Positions 22,088-34,075 of a stretch of DNA of 64,000 bases are shown here, in pieces. The DNA comes from Abelmoschus esculentus. Its lineage: Eukaryota; Streptophyta; Magnoliopsida; Malvales; Malvaceae. The stretch is from the NCBI GenBank assembly GCA_035048815.1, contig JAUCBN010000003.1, positions 25,652,001 to 25,716,000 on the forward strand, given 5' to 3'. Every line of letters starts with the position of its first letter. The first letter of the stretch is position 1. Below the pieces are notes generated by a model. That model ran no database searches, was not told where the DNA came from, and worked only from the letters and a program-made list of their open reading frames with translations. The position numbers and the translations under genes are program-made.

Positions 22088-23687
22088 TCGTATTAACCTA
22101 TTAAAAATTAAATAGATCCAGAAACCATTGAATTTAGTAGACAATTTTCACCTAGACCATTTCAAACTTGATATGTATATTAGCCACTAGATCACAACAA
22201 ATTTATTACTATAAATTATAATCTTAAATTAATTTAATATAAAATCAGGATTCGACTGTTTGAATTAAGAACTGTTTATCATGTCTGTCTGAATCATTAC
22301 TTCGACTAAACTCAATTTATTATAAAAATTCAACGGCACGAAATTGAATTAGTCAAACATTATAAACATATTAACCACTAGAGTTTATTAATATAATTAA
22401 ATTGTAATTATATTAAGCATGATTGTTATCGGGGATGGAGTTAGATAAAATATTAAGAAGAATACAGGTTTATTAATTCTTTAAAATTAAAATTTAAAAG
22501 AGGTAAAAATCTTATTTTAATACTATTTAAATTAACAAATTTAAGTATAATTATACTAAAAAAAATTAGGAGGGATAAAAACTTCGATCATAGTAAATAT
22601 GACTTCGTCCCTGAATGTTATAGTTAATAAAATTTACGAGAAAATGACTAAGTTACACATGGATAGGGAGGTACACCCTCCGAAGAATTTGAAATGATTG
22701 AACTTAAATTAACATGAACTTAAAAATTTGAGAAGGGCAAGAGTATCTCCTACAATGAACATAACTCTGTCATTTATTGTTATGATTAGCGTGACTTGAA
22801 AAAAATGACGAAGTTACATAAAAGTAGAGAGAAAATCCTCCGAAGAATTTGGAACACCAAACTTAAATTGACACGAACCTAAAATTGTTGTACACTTCAA
22901 ATAATACAAACTCAATATTACGTTACCATAAAACATAAGTAAATATTATGTCTTTTTATGGTGTATCTTTTTATGTCTTTTTTAAAAAAATTTAAAAAAT
23001 TAAATTTTTAATCATAACCTTTATTTTTTTATCCTAAACCCTAAGCCCTAAAAATACATAACACCCCTAATTTTTTAAACCTAATCACAACTCTTAACCT
23101 TAAACCCTAAACCTTAAACCTTTTATTTAAAATAAAAATATAAAAACATAAAAAAATAGATAAATGATTTTCACCCATAAAACGTTAATACAAATCCAAA
23201 ATCTCTAATACAAAGTGATTTTGGAATTAATATGTCCGAATAATTTAAACTATTAAATAAAATTTAAAATTAACTCTCACTAAGTTGATTTGAATAACAC
23301 TTAAATTAACCCTTAATATAAAAATTAAAATCATTGCTGACTTGATTTAAATTTGATCGGACTCAACCAATTAGAGTGGCCGAACCAATAGCCATACCTC
23401 TAGAATACCCTATTTCTAACCGGATTATTATCCTATATACAAATGGTAAAAAAAATTCTTTTCGCAGGCTCTTAATTTTATGGTTTAGAGTTATAACCTG
23501 AGGTTTAGATTTTATAAGTTTTAACGCGGGAGTTATGAATTAAAGTTAGAATTTAAGGTCTAAATTTAAGTTTTAAGGTAATATAGTTAGATATTTAAGA
23601 TTTAATCAATAAGTCTTAAATTTTAATTTTAAACCTAAAATTCTATCAATAACTTCTAAATATAAAAATATTATATTAAACTCTACC
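22088..23687. other. Gene-free AT-rich DNA with a local duplication
   Basis: No gene seen. An imperfect direct duplication of about 160 bp is present (CTCCGAAGAATTTGAAATG near 22678 and CTCCGAAGAATTTGGAAC near 22838). Around 23030-23130 there are imperfect CCCTAAA-type repeats; around 23480-23640 there are the same words on the other strand. Confidence 0.4.
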
Positions 23688-23919
23688 TTAAACGGGAGAA
23701 ATTATTACATGAACCCGTTCCATCACCTAAGATGTGGTCCTAACCAATTAAATTAATGCATGTCATATATTTTATCTATATCATATTCACACATAAGCAT
23801 TATCCAAATCATCTACTTTAATGTCTTTGATTTAAAAAATAAAAAAAATATTACCAAAGATTTTTTATGTTGTCTTCCTCTTTATTCTTCAAAAGTTTTC
23901 TTAATTATTTTTTCTAAAC

Positions 23920-24242
23920 CCTAACCTTAAATCCTAAAAACTAAACCCTAAACCTAACCATAACCACTAAACCTTAAACCCTAAACCTAAACCTTACACT
24001 TAAGCACTAAACCCTAAACCCTGAACCTAAACACTAAACACTAAACCATAACCCCAACCCTAACTATAAACCCTAAATTCTAACCATAAACCTTAACCTT
24101 AAACCATAAACCTAAACCCTAAATGCTAACCCTAAACCTTAACCATAAAGCATAAACCTAAACCTTAAATGCTAACCCTAAACCTTAACCTTAAACCATA
24201 AACATAAACCTTAAATGCTAACCCTAAACCTTAACCTTAAAC
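23920..24242. repeat. Degenerate telomere-like (CCCTAAA) array, left part
   Basis: Dozens of imperfect AAACCCTAAACC / AAACCTTAACC units. The units vary too much for a chromosome end, and they lie inside a TIR element. Right part at 25316-25600, after the solo LTR. Confidence 0.85.
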
Positions 24243-25315
24243 TGTTAGGCTTGGAGTGGCTCGATGCACAACCGATTAACTTGCCAAGTGATGGAGAATT
24301 GACCAATTTGGGTGGATATGTGTGAAAGCAAAAATATAGACAATGACAGAAGGATTTATAGTGGTTCGGCCTCGCCTACATCCACTACCTTAGCTTCCCA
24401 CTAAGGATTTTTCAAATTCACTAAGAATTTTAACCTTTTGAGGCCAAAGGGATAACCTTACAATCCTAGACTCAAATCTGAATCTAGCATCCAAAGTTCA
24501 CAACCCGAACTTTGGGAATTCACTCAAACAAGAAAAACTTAGCAAACTTGAATCCTTCTAATAAGGCTAGTGTTTGCAACTAAGAACTCACCCAATCCTA
24601 AGACACTTGAGCATACATTAACATTGAGCTCACAAGTGTTGTCTACCCAAAAGATGAGAATTATGCTCTAAGACAATTTCTTGATCATAATGTTGTTACA
24701 ATTGAAGCATTGGTCTTCTCTTGATGCTTGAGGCTTCCTTTTATCATCCCAAATGAGCTTCTAGCTGTTGGTGACCGTTGGGATTAGTTTGGAGCCGTTT
24801 GGAGCTGATTACAAGGCTTATTTCCTCTTTTGGTGCAGGCGGTATCGAAACAGGTAAATGCTGTTTCGAAACAGCTGCTTTGGGAAAGAGTCGTTGACCT
24901 GTATTTATAAACAGGTATCGATACTAGTATCGATACCGCTCCTAGCCGTTGGGGGTTTTCATAAAATCGTTTTGACCGTTGGGGGTGTTTCGAAACAGGG
25001 TTCGAAACTGTTGTGGTGTTTCGAAACAGGGTTCGAAACATAGCATCACAGTGGCAAAAAGGTATCGATACTAGTATCGATACACTGTGGTTTTGCCTTT
25101 GAAACCATGGTATTGAAGAACAGGTATCGAAACACCTTAAAGGTGGTTCGAAACACTTATTTGGTTTCTTTAAATTATTTAAAACATATTTAAAATCACT
25201 CAAAAATATCTTAAATATATTTTCAAGTAGTTTGGACATAAGAACCATTTTTGAAATATTTTCAAATTAGTTCAAAACTATTTTTCAATTATTATATCAA
25301 AACATTAGTTCTACA
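24243..25315. mobile_element. Solo LTR, 1,073 bp, TSD TAAAC
   Basis: Begins TGTTAGGCTTGG and ends TTAGTTCTACA, with an exact duplication TAAAC at 24238-24242 and 25316-25320. It contains GTGGTTCGGCCTCGCCTAC near 24360, a phrase common in plant LTRs, and a cluster of TATCGATA palindromes and TTTCGAAA words at about 24840-25155. No internal coding region or second LTR is present. The 154-aa minus frame over the cluster only mirrors the repeats. Confidence 0.87.
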
Positions 25316-25600
25316 TAAACCTTAAACCCTAAACCCTAACCCTAATTCTAAACCCTAAACCTTAAACTTAAACCATAAACCTAAACATAAACCCTAACCC
25401 TAACTCTAAACCCTAAATGCTAACCCTAACCCTAACCCTAAACCTTAAACCATAAACCTAAACCCCAAACCCTAAAGCTAACCACTAAACCCTAAACCCT
25501 AAACACTAAACACTAAAACCTAACCTTAAACCCTAAATGCTAAATCCTAAACCCTAAACACTAACCTTAAACCCTAAACCTAAACCTTAAATCCTACATC
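25316..25600. repeat. Degenerate telomere-like (CCCTAAA) array, right part
   Basis: Continuation of the interior of the TIR element after the solo LTR, with the same imperfect AAACCCTAAA units, including three CCCTAA units in a row near 25419-25440. Confidence 0.85.
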
Positions 25601-25830
25601 TATAAAAAATAAATTAATTAAGGAAAATTTTGAAGAACAAAGAAAAAGATATCAGAAGAAATCTTTAATAATATTTTTTTCTTTAAATCAAAGACAATAA
25701 AGTGGATAATTTAGACAATGCTTATTTATGAATATGATATGGAAAAAATATATGATGTGTATTAATTTAATTGGTTAGGATCATATCTTAGGTGGCGAAA
25801 TGGGTTCATATAATAATTTCTCCTTAAACG

Positions 25831-26929
25831 AATTCTTAAACCCTAAAACTAAAGTACTTGTGTAAATAAATTTTTTACAATCACTTGTACATGAAGTAAT
25901 TATCTTATAGATCGATATATTTAAAATATCATTATTTATAGATATTTCTAGACTAATCTCTCTTTTATTAAATAAATTTTAAAAAAAAAAACTCGTTGAG
26001 ATATCGTTTTTTTGGATTTAAATATTATAATTTGTAGGTGTATGTGAATTATTTAAATGTAAAATGAATAAAATATTATTTTATAATTGAATTAAAATAC
26101 TAAAAGAATCAAAGAAAATCTAACCTAATTTTGGCAATTAAATTATTTCTTCTATCTTCGAAGCTGATTGTTCTTGGGCTTTTCATCAGCCATATGAGGA
26201 TGAGGCGTGGACATAAATGACCCAACATCCTTCCATTTAGTACTTCCATTAGACTATCCATAAGATGAACAACGGTGAGTAATTTTGAAATAAGGAACAT
26301 GTGACATTTATAATTACCGTCCATAATAATAATTATACGTATAATCCAAATTAAGATCATCATTATTTTAATATCGTGAATCGTATATCTTAATATAGTA
26401 AAATATGTGTTATAAATGACCCACATTCGAAGAATTTTTTTCACATTTGTCCCCTCATTTAACTTTTTTAAAAAATTGATTTATTTATGAATTTGTTCAT
26501 ACTTTTAATCATTTATATTCTTCTCGGTCTTAAATTCTGGCTCCGTCCCTATTTTTGTCCCTCCTGCATAATATGAGTAATGTCGTACACCACTTGATCG
26601 AATGAGACTAAAATGTGTAGTTATGCTTGAATAAATTGGTATAAGATATCATGGTTATTCGTTTATAATAGTTTACTCAAGATATTAATAAAAATTAGAT
26701 AGATTATACAAGTGTGATTTTTTATGATTTATGTCCAATCTAATATGATCATCTTATGATATCGAGAAACTAATTTTTTATTTTAATGGTTATAGAAATA
26801 TATCTTGATTAAGTGTTTTTGTTTATTAAAATATAAATTTTAATATAAATCATCGTTCTTTCATATTCGGCGTTGTTCTATGTTTGAAGTTGAATTTTGA
26901 GTAGTTTTTGAAAAATTATAGTGTGTCTT
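25831..26929. other. Gene-free AT-rich DNA
   Basis: No supported gene or clear element. The 111-aa minus frame at 26109-26444 is Ile/Met-rich AT-driven translation without family resemblance. Confidence 0.4.
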
Positions 26930-27185
26930 ACATATGAATACGAGAAATATTATAATTGAGTCTGACAATTTAGATATTGTTCGTATCTTACGAAATAATA
27001 AATATAGTCAATCTTCTTCATTTTTTTTCATTAAAAATATTATGTAAGGATATGGATATATCGCTCTACAACATGTATTACGAATTGTGCTTATGGAATA
27101 ACTTTGAGTTGCGCTTTTTTGCAACCTCCGGATGATGTCCTAGCTATATTACAAGCTGATATTGATTAATGTTGTTCGTTTTAGT
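26930..27185 (+). pseudogene. Eroded RNase H-like fragment of a LINE or host gene
   Basis: The plus strand reads NIIIESDNLDIVRIL near 26945-27000 and, in another frame, LQPPDDVLAILQADID near 27120-27170. Both resemble the last parts of plant RVT_3-type RNase H domains from non-LTR retroelements. The pieces are in different frames with stops between them, so this is a fossil. Confidence 0.4.
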
Positions 27186-29356
27186 TGATTTTTTTGTTAG
27201 TTATATCTCGAATATATTTTTTATAATTTTATCATAGGTATTATTTTTCGTTAATTTAAATTAGAGAGATTTTTAATAAGATATATATTAATATTTTTTA
27301 CTATTTATAAAAAAAAATCATTTTCTTTGAAATACTCTGTTCACCCTTTTGAGTCAACAAAATTAAGTCGAAAAAAACCCTCCTATCACGAGGCGAAAAA
27401 TATAAAAGATGTTGCCATACTGGAAATTATTTCACAATGTTTTTTTAAATAAAAATAAAAAATCAAGTAGTGATTTTAGTAAAAAAAATGAATAATATTT
27501 ATTTTAAAGAATATAATTTAATTATAATATTTATAAAATATATATATTATTAGAAAATTAAAAATATTTATAAATTAAAATTATCTTATCACTTTTAGAT
27601 TATTTAAAACATATAAAAAATAATTCAATAATTAAAAGACAAATATAAATTATTTATAAACTAAAAGACAGTAGAAAATTTTAATGAAATAAAACATGAA
27701 TGTTTAATAATATTACTTCCCATGAAAATTTGTGAATTATTGAAATGTAAAATAAAAGTTTAAAGTAATTATTTCATGCACAATTATACTAATTTTAGGA
27801 TTCAGAAATTTTATTTAATATTTAAAATTTTTAGTGCAATAATTTTAAATTTAGGATTTTTGATAAAATTTTATGTTTGTGGTTAAATTTTAGGGTTTAT
27901 AGTTTAAAATCTAAATCTCTAATCATATTACTCTAAAACTTAAACCTTTGACGTTAAATTTATCTTTTAAATATAAACCTTAAATTTTAAACTCTTAAAC
28001 TAAAATCTTTAAATTTAAACTTTAAACTAAAATTTTAAATCTTAAAATTAAAATATTCGTGGAATAATTTTTTTATTATATTTGTATGTGATAATAGTCT
28101 TAAATATAATATATTTGGTATTTTTTTATATATCAGAATATTTATACAGCTTGATTTCTTAAGGATATATTTCATCGCAAGTCGCGCTGCTTAGGCCTGA
28201 AGCTAAGTAGGCTATTGGGAAATCCCCTGGGCCACTCCGCACTCAATCACTTCTTTTCTTCTAGATTTTTGACTTTCTATATTCCTTACACCTTAAGGAA
28301 AGGTCCTTGAATTCCAAAATATTTGCCAAAGAAAAATTTAAAATCAAAGGTTAAATGCTCAAGAAAGTCCTTATACAATGTATTTAGTGTAAAACTCAAT
28401 AGGCACGAGCTATCTGGTTTCAGCGATTAGAAGAATAGTTTTTGCGTTTAGAGGTTACGGATTCGAGCATCGATAATACTATCATGTGATTGAACTATCA
28501 ATGTTCAATAGTCTACTCTAGAATAGATACTGCTGTAATCAATATTAATTTTTTACACTAAATTTTAAGTGATAATTATAATTACCTCATCATGTAAAAT
28601 TTTAAATGATAATTTTTCAATTCAACATTTTTGACCTTAAATTTTTATTTTTATTTTTAATTTAAACCCTTTAAAATTTTATAATTTATATTTTATTCAT
28701 TTATTATGCACATAAAAGTTTAAAAAAATTAAAAAGATTTAAGTATTTATTGAGTGTAAAATATTTAACTATAAATATATATTAATAGAAATAATATTCT
28801 GAATTGAAAATTAACTTGATTCAAACATCATGTATATAAAATATAAAATTATATTTTTAAATATAATAGTTAAATTAGATATTTTTTTGAATTCTTAAAT
28901 ATTTTTAGATTGATATTGCTAAAATACCCATTATATTGATATTAAAATTTCTTTTAAATTCTAAAATATCTTACACTAAATGAAAATAACAGTCATTGTC
29001 AATTGAGTCTTGGTACTATTGTTATAGAAAATGTAATCTCTCTAAAAATTTATTAGTGTAATAATATTTTAGGCATTTTTAATTTAAATAAATTAAGATA
29101 TATTTTTTAAATTTTTAGATTTAAATATTTAATTCAAGAAATAATTCTCTTATAGTATCATGAAAATTTGAGAAACATGAAAGAGTAATATAAATAAAAA
29201 TTAAAAATATAATTAAAATATGTTATTTCATTAGTAGCCGATAATAAAATAATAAAATCAATGAGTTTAATGGCTTGCATTTTCATAAAAACTGAGGTGA
29301 GACAAAGCTTAATCTCATAAACTTTCATGCTTCATATATAATATTTTATTTTTAAT

Positions 29357-29388
<32 letters not shown>

Positions 29389-31149
29389 CTACTGAAATTT
29401 TGGAGGAATTACATCATGATAGTACACCAAACTAAACTGTATTTGAGTTAATTTAATTTTTCTTCTTATTATATTAAACAATAAAATATTAAATATAATA
29501 CATTCATAGTTTTAAAAAATCATTTATTGATAAAGATATATTAATTGTATTGAATATATAACCTTGAAAATTATTTATAGATAGAAGAAGCATTAATTGT
29601 ATTACATTAATTATTTTCAAAATTACTATTAAAAATATATTTTTTTATTATTTTTTTTATTTTTATGCATGTTAAAATATGTTGAAATGACATCATGAAC
29701 CTAAGTTGTTTTACTTGAGATTGCACAAGCTAAAATTCCATGTACAAGATTAATATGTAAATTTCATGTTGGGTTGTAATTTTTATAGTTTATATTCGAA
29801 AATTATGTTTTTTAATAATATTATTTTTAAAGTTTGAATTCGAATTTATGCTTTGGGAGAGTAATGTATGTTGTCATGTTGTACTCAGCCTTTAAACAAT
29901 ATCAAATGTTTGAATTTTGACGTTATAAATTAAAAAATAAGTTAAAAATGTCACGTCATATGAACCTTTATAATATCTAATCCGAATTAATCGTTTAATA
30001 AATTAAATATTACTGATTAAAAAAAACTTTATAATTCTTATGTGCTATACATGTGATTTCATTAATGTTATAATAACAATTAAAATGATTTATCCTACTC
30101 CCCCATCACATGCTTCATTGATGATACATGGATCAATATGCTTTTAATTATTAGGTAGTATTTTTAAGTATTTTTTTAATTTTTGAAGTATTTTTTTTTT
30201 TTAGTTTTGTAATTAAAAAGGTCTAGTAAATCGAGTTAGGTTTTTGATTTAAAGAGTTTTATTTTCAGTGTTTCTAAATATTTTCTGGGTAAACTAGAAA
30301 AATAAAAGTTCAATTACTACTTTTAAACAAAAAGAAAATCTTAAGGACTTATTTGTAAGGAAGATGTAGTTTGAAGGACCAATTTACGAATAAACCTTGT
30401 TAAAAAACAGTTATATATTATCTGTTTGGAAGGTGAGAAAATTTTGACGTTTTGAAAACGTGGGAAAATGTGATTACTGGGTAGTGGTTACGCGTCTGTT
30501 TCCACCCACTACAAGACGCAAAGAATTATGAATAAAAGTCGTAATGCCGAAAATCCATTTTTGTATAGTATTATTTTTTTTTTCTAAATAATTTATTCTC
30601 TTAAAATAATTTTTAATAAAAAATTAATAATTAATTAATAATTAATATCTTAAAATAACTTATAGAATGACGTATTAATATAAAAAAATAATTTTATATT
30701 TATATAATCTCATTAATTTATTTTTTAATTTATGTAAATTATTTCGGATCAATAAATTTATTCACATGATATTATAAATGTGTACTATGATATAAATTTA
30801 TCATATTATTTTAAGTTATTTATCATCAATTAATTAATAATTTTATATATAAAAAAATATTTTAATTTAAAATAATTTTCTTATATAAATATTTCAAGAA
30901 TTAAAATGTCGAAAAATATATTAAAAAAAACTAAAACTATATTGTAAAATTCCCCCCCCAAAAAATAATTTAAATTAATTAATAAATATATGTCAGAATT
31001 ATTATTTTTTTCCGACTTTATGCGTAAATAAAAATCCTTAATTGTCGTTTTCTCGACTCCTTTTGTATAAAATCACAAACGCTTGGATATCCGAATTACA
31101 GCAAATCATCATCATCTCATCACAAGAAAAGAAATCAAGGAAGATAGAA
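27186..31149. other. Long gene-free AT-rich region
   Basis: About 4 kb without a supported gene. Contents: TTTAGGG-like words on both strands at 27880-28060, a short GC-richer island at about 28175-28250, a (TAA)n microsatellite near 29358-29388, homopolymer runs (for example C8 at 30952-30959), and from about 31020 the promoter and leader of the cystatin gene, with a TATAAA-type box at 31067. Confidence 0.45.
29358..29388. repeat. (TAA)n microsatellite
   Basis: About ten uninterrupted TAA units in AT-rich spacer. Confidence 0.9.
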
Positions 31150-31544
31150 ATGGCGACGGTGGGTGGAATAAGCCAGGTTGAAGGAAGCGCCAATAGCCTG
31201 GAGATTGAAAACCTCGCTCGTTTTGCTGTCGATGAACACAACAAGAAAGGGGTATGTTCTTGTCCCTTTTAATCTCGATTTACATGTGAATTCTATGCAA
31301 ATTCTTTTCGATTTAATGGGTTTATTTTTGTGTGTGGGGTTTGGAATTATAGAATGCGATGCTGCAGTTTAAGAAAGTGACGAACGTGAAGCAACAGGTG
31401 GTTTCTGGTACTGTGTATTACATAACACTGGAGGCGATGGATGGAGACAAGATGAAAGTTTATGAAGCCAAGGTGTGGGAGAAGCCATGGATGAATTTCA
31501 AGGAGTTGCAGGATTTCAAGCTTATTGGCGATGCCTCCGCATGA
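31150..31544 (+). CDS. Phytocystatin (cysteine protease inhibitor)
   Basis: Inhibitor of papain-like cysteine proteases, acting in protein turnover, senescence and defence. Exons 31150-31251 and 31353-31544 give 97 aa, the classic single-domain size. Signature elements: N-terminal Gly5-Gly6, the plant motif LARFAVDEHNKK (residues 22-33), the reactive loop QVVSG (49-53) and the second hairpin with Pro79-Trp80 (EKPWMNF). There is no signal peptide, so a cytosolic form is likely. The single intron follows KKG, its usual place. A 3'-UTR intron is possible: ATGAG|GTTAAG after the stop and an acceptor TATTCAG at 32819. The gene looks intact. Confidence 0.95.
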
Positions 31545-32930
31545 GGTTAAGCTCAATCCTATTCTTAAAGATTGAATGAAAAATATGGGTTATTTGAATT
31601 CGTTAGTACAGCCAAGTCTAAATGTTAAATCAACACACACCCACAAATTATGAAGATTTGGAAAAGAAAATTGATCATTTGGGTAGTCTTTGGTTCAACA
31701 AATTTGAATTTTGAACTGCTAATTAAGACTTACGTTGCCAAGTTGTTGTTGGGATTCAGTTGATTTAACAACAATTATCTTTTTTTTCCCCTTCCTTTCA
31801 ACGTGCTGTTGCATGTGCATGTTGTTTGCTTCATTATATGATTGCTTATATGTCAATTAAGTTTCTTGGAGTATAAACCAAGGAGATTCAACTTTTAGGA
31901 TCATTTTTTTTCTCTATGTTTGATCTTGTTTAACACTAAATCCCATCCTCTTGTTCTAGGTTTATCTGAATAGGGATGTTTTTTTCTCGAGAATAGTAAT
32001 GGATAATAGGATGAGATATGGGTGCTAGGGGGACCATTTCGAGGTTTAGGGAGTTGGGGTAGAGCGTGAAGTGTAAGGAGCAAAAGAATGAAATTATAAC
32101 ACAAGGAGGATAAGACTAGGATTTAGTGAGGATTATAACAGTTTGGAAAAGGTTGGTTTATGTAAGTGAACTTGAAGTCTTGAAGGCAATGATTACTAAC
32201 AAATAGAATTCACAGGTTTGGATGAATAAAAGGAATGGGTAACCTTTGTTTGATTATAAAATGTAATAGTTAAAACCTGAAGAGATGATGTTAAGGAAAT
32301 TAGTGAAATTGAAGCATAACAATGGCATGTGTAATTAGTTATCTGAGTTGCTCTGTTTTGTAGGTTTGGGAATATGAAAAGTTGAACATTTTTCACACAA
32401 TCCTGTGTCTTATACATGCTTTTGTTAGTGTTACTCCTAAACTGAACTATTCGGGATGGAAACAAGTAATTTGTTTATATACCGATTAAATTCTACGACA
32501 AACTGGTGCTAATTATTCCGATAATGGTTGACTATTTAATGTGTAGTGTTAGAGACTAATAGTCTCTGGCTGAGTGAGTACATCTTCATCTGAATTTCAA
32601 AAAACCCATCACCACAAGGTTTGAAACAAAGGCAGTCTCTTTGGGGAATTTGTGTTAGATTTCACTTTAATAACTATGTTACTTTTTTTCTGTTTTATTT
32701 TTTCATCTCTGTTTCCGTTCCATACTTTAGAAAACTGTTATGTTATGTTCGTCATCTGGCGGTATAGATCTGGCTGTTGGTTTGTTTTATTAGTAATACT
32801 ATTGTCTTTTCTTATTCAGGTGACCGGAGATTGTAGGGGGGAAGGATATCAGTACACCGAAGTAGTGGGTTTGCCTTTAAATAAATGTAACACTGCTAGA
32901 ATAATGAACAATGTAAATTGATGCAAACTA
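31545..32930. other. Cystatin 3' region, possible UTR intron and exon
   Basis: No second gene. If the donor at 31549 is joined to the acceptor before 32820, the region 32820 to about 32930 would be a 3'-UTR exon. The frames here have no family resemblance. Confidence 0.35.
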
Positions 32931-32999
32931 CATGATTTACCTGTCTCCCTTTTACCCTGTTTCTTCTGTAATTTATAAGGATAAATTAAATTTAGTATG

Positions 33000-33155
33000 A
33001 TTTCATTATCTGAAGTTGATCTCCATTGTGGAAAATTTCTCATCTTTGTATAGTTAATCTCCATGTCTGTCTTTCTCTGTCTCTCTCCATAATTTTCTTT
33101 CTCTATGATTCCATTATCTGAAGTTGATCTCCATTCTGGAAAATTTCTCATCTTA
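33000..33155. repeat. Direct duplication of ~48 bp
   Basis: ATTATCTGAAGTTGATCTCC followed by ATTSTGGAAAATTTCTCATC occurs at about 33005 and again at about 33113, spacing about 108 bp. The intervening DNA is TCTCTG-rich. Confidence 0.7.
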
Positions 33156-33311
33156 TGTTTCAACTTTCAGTTTCTTCTTAATTGCTTGAATTTTGACTTC
33201 TTGGCAAATTAATGCTCTCTTTTCTTTTAGATTAGAGAAACAAGAATTGTGTTTAGAAAGACATCAGGAAGCCAAGTGATTCATAGAGCAGCAATTCTAT
33301 TATCTGCTTAA

Positions 33312-33386
33312 AGAAGCATAAGTGTTAGGATTTAGTTAGCAAGGTCCAAGAGAAGAAGCACAAGTGTTGGGATTTAGTTAGCATTC
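33312..33386. repeat. Two tandem ~40-bp units
   Basis: AGAAGCATAAGTGTTAGGAT at about 33312 and AGAAGCACAAGTGTTGGGAT at about 33353, each followed by TTAGTTAGCA. Confidence 0.65.
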
Positions 33387-33697
33387 TAAAAGTGAATTTG
33401 GTGAGTAGTGAACTAGATCTTGTAATTTTAAGTATAATGAGAATACATTGTGTTATGGTCTTAGTTTTAAAAAGCGCGTCCAGGTACGTTTATGGCACCG
33501 GATGAAGAGAGACGTGGAGAAAAACACTTTCATCATTGGAAGCATAAGGAGGTGTGCACTTTTCGAAAAGTGTTAGATGCGATGATTTCTCGATAACTTT
33601 TGGCATATAAGGAACTCCACCCAAAAATTTGGTATACAAGGAAGGGGTTTAGGGTAGATTTTGGGAAAATACGGTAAAATCTACAGTACAATAAAGA

Positions 33698-33835
33698 GAA
33701 CGTCATGTCCTCTTGGCGTTCTATATTTTCTAATAATTTTTCCAGGTGCACAACCATTTTTTCAGCTAATAAGTTGGCTTCTCAGAAGAAAAAAAAATAT
33801 TAAAAAATGGAGAACGCCAAGAGGACATGGCGTTC
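33698..33835. repeat. Inverted pair of 24-mers able to form a hairpin
   Basis: 33698-33721 and 33812-33835 are inverse copies, 23 of 24 bases identical. Each copy also has self-complementary ends (GAACGCCA and TGGCGTTC) around a CCTCTTGG-type core, and they are 90 bp apart. Probably the signature of a repeat family; see findings. Confidence 0.7.
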
Positions 33836-33963
33836 TTCTATTGTCCTGTAGATTTTGTTATATTCTCTCAAAATTTACTCTAAACCCTTTATATGTTAAA
33901 ATTTTTGTGCAGAATTCTTTATTCACCAAATTTTGCGTGTTTTTTTTTTTCTTTCTGTTTTTA

Positions 33964-34075
33964 AGTTTTAAATGACAACTGAATGTTGATGATTCTGCCT
34001 TTAGGTTTTAAATGATAACTGAATGTTGATGATTCTGCCTTTAGGTTTTAAATGATAACTGAATGTTGATGAATA
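33964..34075. repeat. 40-bp tandem repeat, about 2.8 copies
   Basis: Unit AGGTTTTAAATGATAACTGA then ATGTTGATGATTCTGCCTTT. The words AATGACAACT/AATGATAACT recur at 33971, 34011 and 34051, exactly 40 bp apart. Confidence 0.9.

Larger units (their letters stand above)
23695..25823. mobile_element. TIR element with telomere-like interior, split by an LTR
   Basis: The two ends are long inverted repeats. GGAGAAATTATTA at 23695 matches TAATAATTTCTCC ending at 25823, and similarity continues inward for about 200 bp (for example CCTAACCAATTAAATTAATG against its inverse near 25755-25780). Flanks show a 7-bp duplication TTAAACG (23688-23694 and 25824-25830), extendable to 8 of 9 bases. Inside, 23920-24242 and 25316-25600 are imperfect CCCTAAA repeats. 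There is no transposase, so it is non-autonomous. The duplication size fits a Mutator- or hAT-like MITE; which one is open. A 1,073-bp solo LTR has inserted in the middle. Confidence 0.75.

Noticed and set aside
24784..25248. 154-aa minus-strand protein with repeated VSILVSIP
   Set aside because: It only translates the TATCGATA/TTTCGAAA repeat cluster inside a solo LTR.
23920..25600. True telomere or interstitial telomere fusion site
   Set aside because: The CCCTAAA units are highly imperfect and sit between inverted terminal repeats with a flank duplication, so transposon origin fits better.
26109..26444. 111-aa minus-strand frame
   Set aside because: Ile/Met-rich product of AT-rich DNA with no motif, no splice context and no family resemblance.
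31042..31149. N-terminal extension of the cystatin upstream of 31150
   Set aside because: The frame is open, but the ATG at 31150 gives the standard cystatin start, and the upstream part looks like leader with a TATA-type box.
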